Shown here: piece by piece, positions 1 to 9,411 of the stretch
Position numbering within the stretch: position 1 is the stretch's first letter
Layout: each line of letters opens with the position of its first letter
Assembly (NCBI GenBank): GCA_028284385.1
Contig: JANQRT010000010.1
Span: 84,771 to 148,770, forward strand
Source: Opitutaceae bacterium
GTDB taxonomy: Bacteria; Verrucomicrobiota; Verrucomicrobiia; Opitutales; Opitutaceae
DNA length: 64,000 nt
Reading direction: 5' to 3'
Notes under the pieces: generated by a model
What the model was told of the DNA's origin: nothing
What the model saw: only the letters and a program-made list of their open reading frames with translations
Databases searched by the model: none
Program-made: the position numbers and the translations under genes

Positions 1-471
1 CGGCCGACCATCGCTGGTCGTCTTCCTTTCCACTTCCGGCAGTAATTCCTCCAGCAGAAATCGAGCGTAGCGGTCTCCCAAACTATCCCACTCGAAGGAA
101 CGATTGTAGCGAATGAGCCTTCCCGTCTCGTCATCGAGAATCCGTCCGTAATGAACGAATACGCCAATTATTACGGGAAGCTCGCCTTTATGAATCAGAT
201 TATCCAAAACCGTCGATGCCTTGTAAGGACTTTTCCCTTGAGTTAATAAGAGGCAAGCTGGCGTTTCGGGATCGTATTGACTAGGCACATACAGCCAGTA
301 ATTCCGAGTCGTTCCGGGGAAAATCTGACTTCCTGTGAATTCGAATTCCAAAAACTCCCCTTTGGGAACATCGGGCTGGGGCAACGAATCAACCGTCAAT
401 GGATAGTCCTCTTGGGAAGCAAACGCTTCCCAAGCGAAAACTACGGCGAGCAGAAGTGAGAGGGGTTTCAT
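1..471 (-). CDS. Secreted esterase of the enterochelin-esterase (Fes/esterase D-like) family, C-terminus cut off
   Basis: The minus-strand frame is open from an ATG at 469-471 to the window edge, so only the first 157 codons are visible. It begins with a signal peptide (KPLSLLLAVVFAWEAFA). An N-terminal beta-sandwich-type segment follows (EFTGSQIFPGTTRNYWLYVPSQYD), then the start of an alpha/beta-hydrolase fold with PACLLLTQG and a conserved RYNRSFEWDSLGDRYARFL block. That block is typical of the PF00756 esterases found near plant-polysaccharide genes. The catalytic serine region would lie beyond the window. It precedes nothing on its own strand here, and the GH43 gene lies upstream in the same direction (137 bp away). 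This suggests a feruloyl/acetyl-esterase-like partner of glycan degradation. The family call is good; the substrate is unknown. Confidence 0.7.
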   Translation of the reverse strand, partial: MKPLSLLLAVVFAWEAFASQEDYPLTVDSLPQPDVPKGEFLEFEFTGSQIFPGTTRNYWLYVPSQYDPETPACLLLTQGKSPYKASTVLDNLIHKGELPVIIGVFVHYGRILDDETGRLIRYNRSFEWDSLGDRYARFLLEELLPEVERKTTSDGRP

Positions 472-607
472 TTTCAAAACGAGATCTAGGCGATTGTAAG
501 TGTGAAACGACTGGCCAGAGCTACCATAAAAAGCCCAAATTCGGACACGCGAAGGCCAGCCGGGCAAACAGCGTATAATTCAATGGGGCGAGCAAGCGTT
601 TACTGAA

Positions 608-2104
608 TCAGAAAGCGTCAAAATGAAAGGCAGACACCTTCGCTATTCCTCCACCTTTTACATAGAGGACGGGACGAATGTAGGAGAAGCCTCCTAGAGC
701 ATTGTGCTGATAGCCAGAGACCTCGTAGGAACGGCTGTGTTTCGTCCAGCTCTCCCCATCTGAGCTGTAGAAGAAGGAAGCGACTTGATCTCTGAGACGG
801 ACTTTCATGAAGCGAATGGAAGTCGCATCGACATTCGCTTCCAAGCGTCTTCTGGCATTGGATACGCGGATAAATTGTCCGTCGCGCAATCCGATTCCCG
901 AATGCAACGTATCGGAATAGTACAAGGCTACCCCTACTTCCACATTGTCTCCTTCGACTGCGAATTCGAAAGCCGCTTCGTAATTCCTTTCTTCAGGATT
1001 CACTTGCAAGGTAATCATTCCGCCCTCGCTTCCCTCGATAATCAATTCGTCATCGAAAAGCCGATACTGGTCGTAGGGAGGTTCGAGTCCCATTAGCTGC
1101 CATTGTAGATCTAGGTCGCTGCCGGAAAAATCGTCAGAATGGATACGTTCGTTCGCATGAAAGACGATTTCAGCCTCTTTCTTGGAATCACGGACGGTCT
1201 TAAACCACCCGTCATCCGTCCATTCGACAGCTTCGATTAAAACGTGCCTGCCAAGGGACAGGTGATCCTGCAAATAGGCATGGTAGATGATATACCAATT
1301 ACCCTCCGCGTCGTCGAAAACAGTGCCATGCCCTTTAGACCAAAGCCGTTCGTCGCGACTCCAGGTATGGACGATCGGATTATGAGGACTGTCCTCCCAT
1401 GGGCCTTCCGGATAGCGAGCTCGAGCGGAAACCGCCATGTGGCTGGTCGGAGGACCTGCCGTTCCTCCTTGAGCGGACGTCAGATAGTAGTAGCCATTTC
1501 GATACAGCAATTTAGGGGACTCCAGGCAAAAACATTCCACCTCCCAACTTTCCGGATATATCCAGCCTTCGTATTTCTTTTCCGCGTCCTTGGTGACAGA
1601 CAGACCGTCTTCGGCAAGATGGGCGAACTTGCCTCCGTTGAGATAGATATAGCGATTCCCTTCCGGATCGACGATGTGTCCAGGATCGATGCCTGAAACC
1701 TCGAGCTCAACCGGCTTAGACCAAGGTCCTCTAGGATCGGAAGCTGTAGTGACGAAATTCTTACCCGTCGAGGTGGGGAAATAGATGTAGAACAAATCGC
1801 CATGCTTGATGAATTCCGGAGCCCACACGGAACCAACATACTCATGCAAGGCATAGCCGATGGGCTTCCAATCAACCAGATTTCGCGAATGCCAGATTTT
1901 CAGTCCGGGATATTTTTCGTAAGACGTATAGGTAAGATAGAAATCCTCTCCATCCCGCACAATGGTCGGATCGGCATGATCTCCACCAAGTACCACATGA
2001 ATTGAGTCACCGGCGATCTTGGGCGCGGAAGAAACGTCCGGCAGAGAAATCGAAATCAAAACCGCCGCAGAGAGAAATAGAGAATAGAATAAGGAGCTCT
2101 TCAC
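608..2104 (-). CDS. Secreted glycoside hydrolase family 43 protein with C-terminal beta-sandwich domain
   Basis: Five-bladed propeller enzyme acting on arabinose- or xylose-containing glycans. GH43 landmarks are visible: the base Asp in DHADPTIVRDGEDFYLTYTS, the WAPEFIKHGDLFYIYF motif, and the general-acid Glu in LESPKLLYRNGYYYLTSAQ. After about residue 320 a second domain (FSGSDLDLQWQLMG, then GVALYYSD and VRLRDQVASFFYSSDG) matches the concanavalin-like C-terminal domain of GH43 xylosidases and arabinofuranosidases. The chosen GTG at 2104 puts a clean signal peptide (KSSLFYSLFLSAAVLISIS) at the N-terminus. An upstream ATG at 2167 would add 21 polar residues before it. The gene diverges from a sugar ABC transporter, which suggests that the released pentose or oligosaccharide is imported by that system. 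The exact substrate cannot be read from sequence. Confidence 0.85.
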   Translation of the reverse strand: MKSSLFYSLFLSAAVLISISLPDVSSAPKIAGDSIHVVLGGDHADPTIVRDGEDFYLTYTSYEKYPGLKIWHSRNLVDWKPIGYALHEYVGSVWAPEFIKHGDLFYIYFPTSTGKNFVTTASDPRGPWSKPVELEVSGIDPGHIVDPEGNRYIYLNGGKFAHLAEDGLSVTKDAEKKYEGWIYPESWEVECFCLESPKLLYRNGYYYLTSAQGGTAGPPTSHMAVSARARYPEGPWEDSPHNPIVHTWSRDERLWSKGHGTVFDDAEGNWYIIYHAYLQDHLSLGRHVLIEAVEWTDDGWFKTVRDSKKEAEIVFHANERIHSDDFSGSDLDLQWQLMGLEPPYDQYRLFDDELIIEGSEGGMITLQVNPEERNYEAAFEFAVEGDNVEVGVALYYSDTLHSGIGLRDGQFIRVSNARRRLEANVDATSIRFMKVRLRDQVASFFYSSDGESWTKHSRSYEVSGYQHNALGGFSYIRPVLYVKGGGIAKVSAFHFDAF

Positions 2105-2322
2105 AGCGTCACATGAAAGTTCAAGTTCGTCCCGCCCATCAAGTCTAATAAATAGATGAGAGTCCATAACGGCCGCAACCTGGGACGAAGTTTCTGCTTG
2201 GCGGACGCCCGTATTGCCTTTTGCATCTTTGGCCTAATCCCGTCGGACTTTCATCCCAGGCTTCACAGTCAATACGTCTCGACGTAAGTTTTTTTCTTTC
2301 AAAGGTATCCAAAACGAAAATT

Positions 2323-3294
2323 ATGAAATCCCTGAAATATCTCGCTCTTACCATCCCTCTAATTCTCGGGCTCCTTCTATCAGGTTGCGGACAAGCCGAC
2401 CACTCAGGAGGAGCTTCCGAAAAGCTACAGCTGGCTTTCGTTACAAATAACGCCGCTCCCTTCTGGGTAATCGCCAGAGCGGGAACAGCTCAGGCAGAAG
2501 AGGAGTTGGGCAACGTTGAAGTGGATTTTCGGATACCCTCATCGGGGAGCACTTCTGAACAGCGTTCGATACTGGACGACTTGCTGGCGAGAGGAATCGA
2601 CGGCATCGCGGTGAGCCCCATTGATCCGGCTAACCAGACCGCCTTTCTCAATAAAGTCGCCAGCCAGACGCTTCTCATATGCCATGATAGCGACGCGTCG
2701 GACAGCGATCGAGTCTGCTATATCGGCACCGACAATGTGGCAGCCGGCGTCGAGGCGGGGAAGCTAATTAAGCAAGCAATTCCGGACGGTGGTAAAATCA
2801 TGATCTTCGTAGGCACTTTGGACGCTCAAAACGCTCAGGAACGCTACAAGGGCATCCAGCAGGAACTAGAGGGCTCGAGCATCGAAATCATTGATGTACG
2901 GACAGACGATACGGATCGAGTGCGAGCTCAGAAGAATGTCGAAGACACTCTTGTTAAGTACCCGGATGTCGCCTGCCTGGTAGGACTTTGGAGCTACAAC
3001 GGCCCCGCCATTATAAATGCAACCGTCAGTAGTGGGAAAGCTGGCCAAGTTAAAATCGTCTGTTTCGACGAGGAGGATGAAACATTGGCAGGCGTTGCCG
3101 CGGGGACCGTTTTTGGTACCGTCGTGCAACAGCCCTACGAATTCGGACGTCAGGCCATCACACGTATGCGGAACCACTTGCAGGGAGATCAAGAGGCTCT
3201 AGCTGGAGGTCAGCAGATCGTCCCGACTCTCAATGTAACGAAAGCTAATGTATCCGAATTCCAAGCGCGCTTAACGGAGATTCTGGGCCAATAG
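2323..3294 (+). CDS. Sugar ABC transporter substrate-binding lipoprotein (RbsB/PBP type I family)
   Basis: Periplasmic binding protein of the ribose/xylose class (PF13407). The ATG at 2323 gives a lipoprotein signal peptide ending in the lipobox LSGC (KSLKYLALTIPLILGLLLSGCGQ); the frame is open further upstream but would bury this signal. The mature protein begins LAFVTNNAAPFWVIARAG and contains the family patterns LLARGIDGIAVSPIDPANQTAFLNK, CYIGTDNVAAGVEAGKLIKQA and VGLWSYNGPAIINA. It heads a transport operon: the ATPase starts 28 bp downstream and the permease follows. It is divergent from the GH43 glycosidase, with the shared promoter region at about 2105-2322. The ligand is probably a pentose or other monosaccharide (inference from context). 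Confidence 0.9.
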   Translation: MKSLKYLALTIPLILGLLLSGCGQADHSGGASEKLQLAFVTNNAAPFWVIARAGTAQAEEELGNVEVDFRIPSSGSTSEQRSILDDLLARGIDGIAVSPIDPANQTAFLNKVASQTLLICHDSDASDSDRVCYIGTDNVAAGVEAGKLIKQAIPDGGKIMIFVGTLDAQNAQERYKGIQQELEGSSIEIIDVRTDDTDRVRAQKNVEDTLVKYPDVACLVGLWSYNGPAIINATVSSGKAGQVKIVCFDEEDETLAGVAAGTVFGTVVQQPYEFGRQAITRMRNHLQGDQEALAGGQQIVPTLNVTKANVSEFQARLTEILGQ

Positions 3295-3322
3295 CCGCCT
3301 CCTGCCACTCGGCCATATTTTC

Positions 3323-4843
3323 ATGCCTTTACTCGAAATGAAGGGAATCTCTAAGGGATTCCCAGGCGTAGTCGCTCTCAATGATGTCGATCTCTCGGCA
3401 GACGTAGGAGAGGTAGTGGCTCTGGTAGGAGAAAATGGAGCAGGAAAATCGACGCTGATGAAAATACTGGGAGGGGTTCATCAGCCGGACGGCGGAGAGA
3501 TTCGAGTCGATGGCGTTGCGAGACGAATCCAGAATGTCGAAGACGCCATGCAACTCGGAATCGCTTTTATTCATCAAGAGTTGAACGTCGTCGATAACCT
3601 GGATGTGGCAGGCAACATTTTCCTCGGCAGGGAGCCGAGAACAAAGCCTTTTCAGCTGATCGATCGCAAAAAGATCCATGCCGATGCCGAGCCCTACCTG
3701 CAGCGGCTTGGACTAGACATTCCAAGCGATACGAAACTTGAGGATCTGAGCGTCGCCTATCAGCAGATGGTTGAAATCGCCAAAGCCCTTTCGCTAAACG
3801 CTCGTCTGATCATCATGGATGAGCCCACCTCCAGTCTCACTATAGCGGAAACCAACCGTCTCCTGGCTCTCATCCAGGAGCTCAGCGGGCAAGGGGTAAG
3901 CATCATCTACATTTCGCACAGACTTGGGGAGATCGACGAAATCGCCAGTCGAGCGGTTGTCTTGCGAGACGGGGAGAACGCGGGCGAACTGCTGAAAGAA
4001 GACATTTCTCATGACCGTCTGGTAAACATGATGGTCGGCCGATCCATAAGCCAATTTTACGTAGAGCCTAAGGGGTCTTCAAAAGCTGGATACTTCCAGG
4101 CTCGCGATGTACGCTCAAGCCGCTATCCGCATTGCAGCGTTTCCTTCGACGCCTCGCAAGGGGAAATACTCGGTTTCGCTGGCCTCGTAGGAGCAGGACG
4201 ATCGGAAATGATAAAGGCCCTGGTGGGTCTGGACAAAACCGCTGGAGCCAAAATCCAGATGAATGAGGAGCAAGTGGAGATCCGAACCCCTCGGGACGCC
4301 ATCTCCCATGGAATCTACCTGGTTCCCGAAGATCGACGCTCCGAAGGTCTCGTCACCGAAATGTCGATACGGGAAAACATTACTCTGCCGGATATGCGAA
4401 GCTACGCCAAAGCGGGAATCGTGCAAACGACTCTCGAAAAGACGAAAGCGGACGAGCAGGTACAAGCCCTGAAAGTAAAGACGCCTCATTCGGAAACGCT
4501 CGTTCGCAATCTTAGCGGCGGAAATCAGCAGAAGGTGGCGCTAGGCAAGTGGCTGGCCATGCAACCCAAAGTTCTGATTCTCGACGAGCCGACTAGAGGA
4601 ATCGATGTGGGCTCCAAATCGGAAATCTATCAAATCATGCGAGACCTGGCCGAAAGGGGAGGTGTGATTCTTATGATCAGCAGCGACATGGAAGAAGTGC
4701 TTCACGTGTGCGATCGAGTAGCCGTCATGCATGAAGGACGCATAACCGGAGTTCTCGACCAAGCCAATTGCACGGAAACCAATATAATGCAGTTAGCCGT
4801 AGGCCAAAGCGTCGAAGAAGCTAAGCCAGCAAGTAGCGAATGA
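3323..4843 (+). CDS. Sugar ABC transporter ATP-binding protein, tandem ATPase (RbsA/MglA type)
   Basis: Two fused nucleotide-binding domains, 506 residues, the usual length for RbsA/MglA/XylG. The first domain has Walker A GENGAGKST, a degenerate signature (LSVAYQQMVEIAKAL) and Walker B LIIMDEPTSSL. The second has the altered P-loop GLVGAGRSE typical of the second half of this family, the signature LSGGNQQKVALGKWL and Walker B VLILDEPTRGIDVG. It energises monosaccharide import from the cytoplasmic face together with the RbsC-like permease encoded 167 bp downstream. That gap holds a dispersed inverted repeat. The ATG at 3323 is chosen because the protein then starts directly with the conserved LLEMKGISKGFPGVVAL. 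Confidence 0.92.
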   Translation: MPLLEMKGISKGFPGVVALNDVDLSADVGEVVALVGENGAGKSTLMKILGGVHQPDGGEIRVDGVARRIQNVEDAMQLGIAFIHQELNVVDNLDVAGNIFLGREPRTKPFQLIDRKKIHADAEPYLQRLGLDIPSDTKLEDLSVAYQQMVEIAKALSLNARLIIMDEPTSSLTIAETNRLLALIQELSGQGVSIIYISHRLGEIDEIASRAVVLRDGENAGELLKEDISHDRLVNMMVGRSISQFYVEPKGSSKAGYFQARDVRSSRYPHCSVSFDASQGEILGFAGLVGAGRSEMIKALVGLDKTAGAKIQMNEEQVEIRTPRDAISHGIYLVPEDRRSEGLVTEMSIRENITLPDMRSYAKAGIVQTTLEKTKADEQVQALKVKTPHSETLVRNLSGGNQQKVALGKWLAMQPKVLILDEPTRGIDVGSKSEIYQIMRDLAERGGVILMISSDMEEVLHVCDRVAVMHEGRITGVLDQANCTETNIMQLAVGQSVEEAKPASSE

Positions 4844-4850
4844 TTACATG

Positions 4851-4986
4851 AACCACAGATCACGCAGATAGCCACAGATGTGGAAGGAAGAACTTACCAA
4901 ACTTGTGTAAATTTATTCAACTCACTTTTTTAATTCGTATGTTAAATTTAAATACATATCTGAGTCAATCCGTGTCATCTGTGGGC
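4851..4986. repeat. Dispersed imperfect inverted repeat (accacagat family) inside the sugar-transport operon
   Basis: The left arm begins AACCACAGATCACGCAGAT at 4851. The right arm at 4967-4986 reads AATCCGTGTCATCTGTGGGC, approximately its reverse complement, with about 85 AT-rich bases between. The same family recurs at 27711-27775, 42460-42591 and 43009-43181. Here it sits between the ATPase and permease genes and could form a long mRNA stem. Confidence 0.6.
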
Positions 4987-5010
4987 AAATAAAATTCTTC
5001 ATAAGCAATA

Positions 5011-5958
5011 GTGAAAAAAGAACTCGGCATATTTCTCCTGTTAGTCGCGCTCTGCGCCGTCACTGCCATACTCAATCCACGATTCCTCTCGCCAACCAAC
5101 CTGACCAACATGGCGAATATCATCGGCCTGTTCGGGATATTCAGCATCGGACTCGGCCTGGTCATCATTACCGGAGGCATCGATCTTTCGGTAGGCTCCA
5201 TGTTCGCCTTGGCGGGAGTATTGCTGTCGATCGCCTTGCGGGAATGGGGACTGCCTTGGCCCGTTGCAGCTCTCTTCGTCATTCTCGTTCCCATGGGCTT
5301 AGGAGCTCTACACGGCACACTCGTAACACGAATGCGAATACAACCGTTTATCGTAACGCTTTGCGGACTGCTCCTTTATCGCGGCTTGGCTCGGTTTATA
5401 GCGGACGATAACACTAAAGGCTTTGGCAATGCGGAAGGCTTCGAAACGCTAAGAGCCATAGCCAGCGGCAAGTTCCTCGGCCTGCCAATGCCCTTCGTCA
5501 TCCTGATCGTCATTGCCGTCGTCATGTGGCTGGTTCTGCATCGCTCGGTTTACGGTCGCTATCTTTTCGCCGTCGGCAGAAACGAGGAAGCCACTCGTTT
5601 TTGCGGCATTAACACCAAGCTGGTAGTCGCCAGCAGTTACGTCCTGGCCGGTCTGCTCACGGGAATCGCGGGGATCCTGCTAGCGTTCTACACAAATTCC
5701 ATCTCTCCTTCCACGCATGGGAATTTCTACGAGCTGTATGCTATCGCGGCTGCGGTCCTGGGAGGTTGCAGCTTAAGAGGAGGCGAAGGATCCATTATCG
5801 GGATCATCATTGGCACAGCCTTGCTGCAAATACTGCAGAATCTGGTAAACCTCCTGGGCATACCAAGCTCACTCAACTTCGCGGTCATGGGCGCCGTGGT
5901 GCTGTTAGGCGTGCTAGCCGACAGCTATCTGGGCAATCGTTCGAAACGGACCAGCTAG
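5011..5958 (+). CDS. Sugar ABC transporter permease (RbsC type)
   Basis: Inner-membrane permease of the branched RbsC/XylH family (PF02653), 315 residues with about eight to ten hydrophobic segments. Family signatures are IITGGIDLSVGSMFALAG near residue 50, VGRNEEATRFCGI, and AAAVLGGCSLRGGEGSIIG near the C-terminus. The start is a GTG at 5011 followed by KKELGIFLLLVALCAV, the first membrane segment. It is the last gene of the 2323-5958 transport unit and would form the channel for the tandem ATPase encoded upstream. No clear terminator follows. Confidence 0.9.
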   Translation: MKKELGIFLLLVALCAVTAILNPRFLSPTNLTNMANIIGLFGIFSIGLGLVIITGGIDLSVGSMFALAGVLLSIALREWGLPWPVAALFVILVPMGLGALHGTLVTRMRIQPFIVTLCGLLLYRGLARFIADDNTKGFGNAEGFETLRAIASGKFLGLPMPFVILIVIAVVMWLVLHRSVYGRYLFAVGRNEEATRFCGINTKLVVASSYVLAGLLTGIAGILLAFYTNSISPSTHGNFYELYAIAAAVLGGCSLRGGEGSIIGIIIGTALLQILQNLVNLLGIPSSLNFAVMGAVVLLGVLADSYLGNRSKRTS

Positions 5959-6153
5959 GAATAATCGCCACAATCGAGTCTAGGCAACCTTGAGCGAATA
6001 AGCTCAACATTCGGACCTCCTTGCGAAAAAGAGGTTAAAAACAGCCTGCGGGTTCGAGATTCGCGTCAAATGAGGCGTTTCATAAACCTGTCCAATCATA
6101 AAAGAAAGCTGTCTCTAGCTTATCGTTAACAACCCATTTTAGAAACCGGTCCG

Positions 6154-6585
6154 ATGCCTAAGCGAAACAAGATCCTAGCCTATTTGCTCTGCTCATTCCT
6201 CCTTATCAGTTTTCTCAATACCACCGTAAAAGCGGAATCTGATGTAGACGATCATCGTCGCGCTATGGCTTGCGCCCACCAGATGAAACTTAAAGGAGGC
6301 GCCAGGATCACTTTCAAGCATGCCTACACGACCTACCTTGGCCAGATGCGAAAGTGGGAAGTGAAGATGCTAACCCTGGAGAGAAAATACGATCCTCACA
6401 CCGGTACTGGAAAACCAGATACGAAGATTCTCTCCAAACTAGACGCGGAGAAGGAAAAACTGCAAGCCGAACGAATTAAGATAGAAGCAAGGCTAGATAA
6501 AAAGCTTGGCCGCATCCTAACCGTTCAACAGTTGAGGCATTTTCATAATAGCCTCAACAAATACGCTGACGGCAATCAGGCCTAG
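6154..6585 (+). CDS. Small secreted helical protein of unknown function
   Basis: 143 residues. A signal peptide is evident (KILAYLLCSFLLISFLNTTVKA), so the mature protein is periplasmic or secreted. The rest is basic and strongly helical, with a predicted coiled-coil stretch in ILSKLDAEKEKLQAERIKIEARLDKKLGRILTV. An L-T-V-Q-Q-L-R-H sequence near the end is faintly reminiscent of Spy/CpxP-type LTxxQ periplasmic chaperones, but that similarity is too weak for a call. It lies between the sugar permease and the cyclophilin gene with about 110 bp of spacing downstream, so it is probably its own unit. Confidence 0.6.
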   Translation: MPKRNKILAYLLCSFLLISFLNTTVKAESDVDDHRRAMACAHQMKLKGGARITFKHAYTTYLGQMRKWEVKMLTLERKYDPHTGTGKPDTKILSKLDAEKEKLQAERIKIEARLDKKLGRILTVQQLRHFHNSLNKYADGNQA

Positions 6586-6696
6586 ACGATCTGAAAGCAG
6601 CTCCATCTCAAAGAGCTGTCACCAATTACGATTTCTCTCAAGACGAGAGCGCTAATTTGGGTTGATAATTGATCGGCAAGGCCTCTACCTAGCCCG

Positions 6697-7773
6697 ATGA
6701 ATGGTTATCGTTTACTAGCGCACATTCTGATGGGAAGCTTGGCAGTAGCGTTTTTGGCAAGCTGCTCCAAGCGTGAGCCGAAAGTCGAAGAACTCAGGGC
6801 CTACATGGAGACATCCATGGGCACCATCGTCATCAAGCTTTTCGAGGACGCTACACCGAAAACGGTGGAGAACTTCGTGGGACTGGCTCAAGGGACCAAG
6901 CCTTGGAAAGCCAAGGGCGAAGCGGAGGAAAAGCTGGAAACCTTCTTTGACGGGCTGACCTTCCACCGGGTCATTGACGACTTTATGATTCAGGGAGGCT
7001 GTCCGCTGGGCAACGGGACCGGGGGACCCGGCTATCAGTTCGCAGACGAATGTTACGAAGGGGAACTAGTGCCGCTCGAAGGGGCAATCGAAAATCCTGA
7101 AATGGGCATGCTCGTATTCTCGAAAGTCCTACGACCGCACCTTCAAAGCCACAACTGGGAAAGCCCTATCGAGGAGGTAACGAACCTCTTCATGGAGATG
7201 AACAGGACGCGATCCGCGGAGCCGTTAGTCGGAAAGACAGTAGAGGAAATCCAAAGCCTAGTTGGCTCGACCGAAAAGCTAACGCGATTCCAGCCAACCA
7301 TGCATCCATTGACGGGGGAAATCAAAGACGACCAAACGGCTAGTATCGCCTTCCAGCAGCTTATCAGGAGACACATCAGCGAAAACGAAACGCCTGCCGA
7401 GGAAGTAGACGAGTTATTCAAGCAGATTCAGGCGGCTCAATCCCTCGATTCTCTGAAAGGAAAGACCATCGAGGAGATAAAGAGCATCACGGGAATCGAC
7501 GAAGATCTAGAGCAGCCTAAACTGCTAGGAAAAGTTGAATACGGAACGCTCTGTATGGCCAACTCGGGACCAGACACTAACGGCTCCCAGTTTTTCATCG
7601 TGACCAAAAAGGACGGCTGCCCCTGGCTGAATGGCAAGCACACTGTCTTTGGCGAAGTCATCGAAGGCATGGAGGTGGCGGAAGCGATTCAAAAGGTAGA
7701 CAAAGACGCCTCCGACAAGCCGACCGAACCGGTCACCATCGTGAAGATCGAGATCAAGCGGGAAATCATTTAA
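6697..7773 (+). CDS. Cyclophilin-type peptidyl-prolyl isomerase lipoprotein with a 150-residue internal insertion
   Basis: Prolyl isomerase acting in the periplasm or at the membrane. The signal peptide ends in lipobox LASC (Cys23). The cyclophilin fold begins at about residue 35 ([24 protein letters not shown]) with the catalytic block [13 protein letters not shown] near residues 89-101. It is then interrupted at about residue 130 and resumes at about residue 282 with [20 protein letters not shown] and [15 protein letters not shown]. The inserted 150 residues contain two diverged copies of one unit: [17 protein letters not shown] near 179-195 and [17 protein letters not shown] near 255-271, each preceded by an acidic helix with P(I/A)EEV. 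Total length is 358 against about 170-200 for ordinary bacterial cyclophilins. Catalytic residues look intact, so it should be active. Confidence 0.9.
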   Translation: MNGYRLLAHILMGSLAVAFLASCSKREPKVEELRAYMETSMGTIVIKLFEDATPKTVENFVGLAQGTKPWKAKGEAEEKLETFFDGLTFHRVIDDFMIQGGCPLGNGTGGPGYQFADECYEGELVPLEGAIENPEMGMLVFSKVLRPHLQSHNWESPIEEVTNLFMEMNRTRSAEPLVGKTVEEIQSLVGSTEKLTRFQPTMHPLTGEIKDDQTASIAFQQLIRRHISENETPAEEVDELFKQIQAAQSLDSLKGKTIEEIKSITGIDEDLEQPKLLGKVEYGTLCMANSGPDTNGSQFFIVTKKDGCPWLNGKHTVFGEVIEGMEVAEAIQKVDKDASDKPTEPVTIVKIEIKREII

Positions 7774-7946
7774 GCGAAATCCCGTCTCGAGCCTCATCCA
7801 TAAGAACTGCCTTGAGTGAGCGCGTATCTATTCTATTGTTGCCTTATTAAAGGATCCTGGGACTGCTACACGGCATTCGAGGTCCGCAATCTACAAATAC
7901 TCTCCGAAGGGAGGAACTTTCAACGCGTCTTCTATACCCAAATCCG

Positions 7947-9383
7947 ATGAGACCTAGAACTCTATTCATCCTTGCATTGGCATTTTCAACGACGGCATCT
8001 TTCGCGCAAAACCGAATTGGATCAGGAGCGGTCGATGAACTCTACCAGAAAAACTGCGCGTCCTGCCACGGCCAAAAATTGGAAGGCGGCCAGGGAAGCT
8101 CTCTCATCGACGACATTTGGAAATACGGTTCATCGGACCAGGAAATCGCCAAGGTCATTCGCGAAGGCGTTCCCGAGCTCGGCATGGTTCCGTGGAAGGG
8201 AGCTATGACTGAAGAACAGATCCGTTCGCTCGTCATTTACATCAGAGAGCAAAACCTGCTGGCCGATAAAGAGGCCATCTGGGAACGCCTCCAACCCGAA
8301 GGCGGGGTCTTCAGAACCGAGGAACATTCCTTCAAATTAGAGGAACTGGGCAAAGGGGAAGGCATTTTGTGGGCGATCGAATTTCTCCCAGACGGCTCGC
8401 ACCTCGTTACTCAGCGAGACGGAGTTCTCTGGCATTTCAAAGACGGAAAGCGAAGCGAAATTTCAGGCATTCCAGAGATCTGGCAGCATGGCCAAGGCGG
8501 CCTGCTTGAAGTGCAAAAGCATCCAGACTACGAAAACAACGGCTGGATCTACCTGGGCTACAGCGAGCATGTTGGAGCCAAGGATAACAATAAGGACGCG
8601 GGCATGACAGCTGTAGTTCGCGGTCGCATACGGAATGGCAAATGGGTCGATCAGGAGGAAATCTTCCACGCCCCGCCCACCTTTCACTCAAGTGGGGGCG
8701 GCCATTACGGTACTCGATTCGTCTTCAAGGACGGATACCTCTTCTTCGGCATCGGAGATCGGAATCGCGAACCAGGCGTGCAGGACCTTACCCGACCCAA
8801 TGGCAAGATCCATCGCATTTTCGACGATGGTCGCCTGCCAAAAGATAATCCTTTCGTGGATACAACCGGCTCTTATAAAAGCGTGTGGAGTTTCGGTCAT
8901 CGAAATCCTCAGGGACTGGACATGCATCCGGAAACAGGCGAGATCTGGGAAGTCGAGCATGGCCCACGCGGTGGCGATGAAGTGAATCTCATCGTGAAGG
9001 GCCAGAACTACGGTTGGCCGGTGATTACTTATGGAATGAATTACAATGGAACGCCAAAGACGGATAAAACCCATCAGGAAGGCATGTTGCAGCCTAAACA
9101 CTATTGGAACCCTTCCATAGCCATTTGCGGAATCGATTTCTACGAAGGCGATAATTTTCCGAAATGGAAAAACAACCTCTTCGTCACTGGAATGGCTTCC
9201 CAGGAATTACATCGTCTGGTCATTGAGAACGGAGAAGTCGTCAAAGACGAGATCGTCATGAAAAATCAAGGACGACTCCGCGATGTCTACAGCGGTCCGG
9301 ATGGAAATATCTACGTTCTGCTAAACAGCGGAAGCCCACGGATCGGTAGCGTCCATCGGCTCGTTCCCGTCGAAGACAGCTGA
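7947..9383 (+). CDS. Cytochrome c fused to PQQ-dependent aldose/glucose-sorbosone dehydrogenase
   Basis: Periplasmic oxidoreductase. A signal peptide (RTLFILALAFSTTASFA) is followed by a class I cytochrome c domain with haem motif CASCH near residue 31 and a likely Met ligand in ELGMVPWKGAM. From about residue 120 comes a six-bladed GSDH propeller (PF07995), with WAIEFLPDGSHLVTQRDG, HPDYENNGWIYLGYSE, HSSGGGHYGTRFVF, SFGHRNPQGLDMHPETGEIWEVEHGPRGGDEVN and GQNYGWP, all typical of the YliI/sorbosone class. It would oxidise a sugar or aldehyde and pass electrons through the attached haem. Monocistronic; it converges with the FkbM gene. Confidence 0.9.
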   Translation: MRPRTLFILALAFSTTASFAQNRIGSGAVDELYQKNCASCHGQKLEGGQGSSLIDDIWKYGSSDQEIAKVIREGVPELGMVPWKGAMTEEQIRSLVIYIREQNLLADKEAIWERLQPEGGVFRTEEHSFKLEELGKGEGILWAIEFLPDGSHLVTQRDGVLWHFKDGKRSEISGIPEIWQHGQGGLLEVQKHPDYENNGWIYLGYSEHVGAKDNNKDAGMTAVVRGRIRNGKWVDQEEIFHAPPTFHSSGGGHYGTRFVFKDGYLFFGIGDRNREPGVQDLTRPNGKIHRIFDDGRLPKDNPFVDTTGSYKSVWSFGHRNPQGLDMHPETGEIWEVEHGPRGGDEVNLIVKGQNYGWPVITYGMNYNGTPKTDKTHQEGMLQPKHYWNPSIAICGIDFYEGDNFPKWKNNLFVTGMASQELHRLVIENGEVVKDEIVMKNQGRLRDVYSGPDGNIYVLLNSGSPRIGSVHRLVPVEDS

Positions 9384-9411
9384 ATCATCAGAGCCGCTCC
9401 ATCGAACTGAC

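Noticed and set aside
277..459. Short plus-strand frame near the left edge
   Set aside because: It is antisense to the esterase-family frame that is open from 471 to the window edge with a signal peptide.
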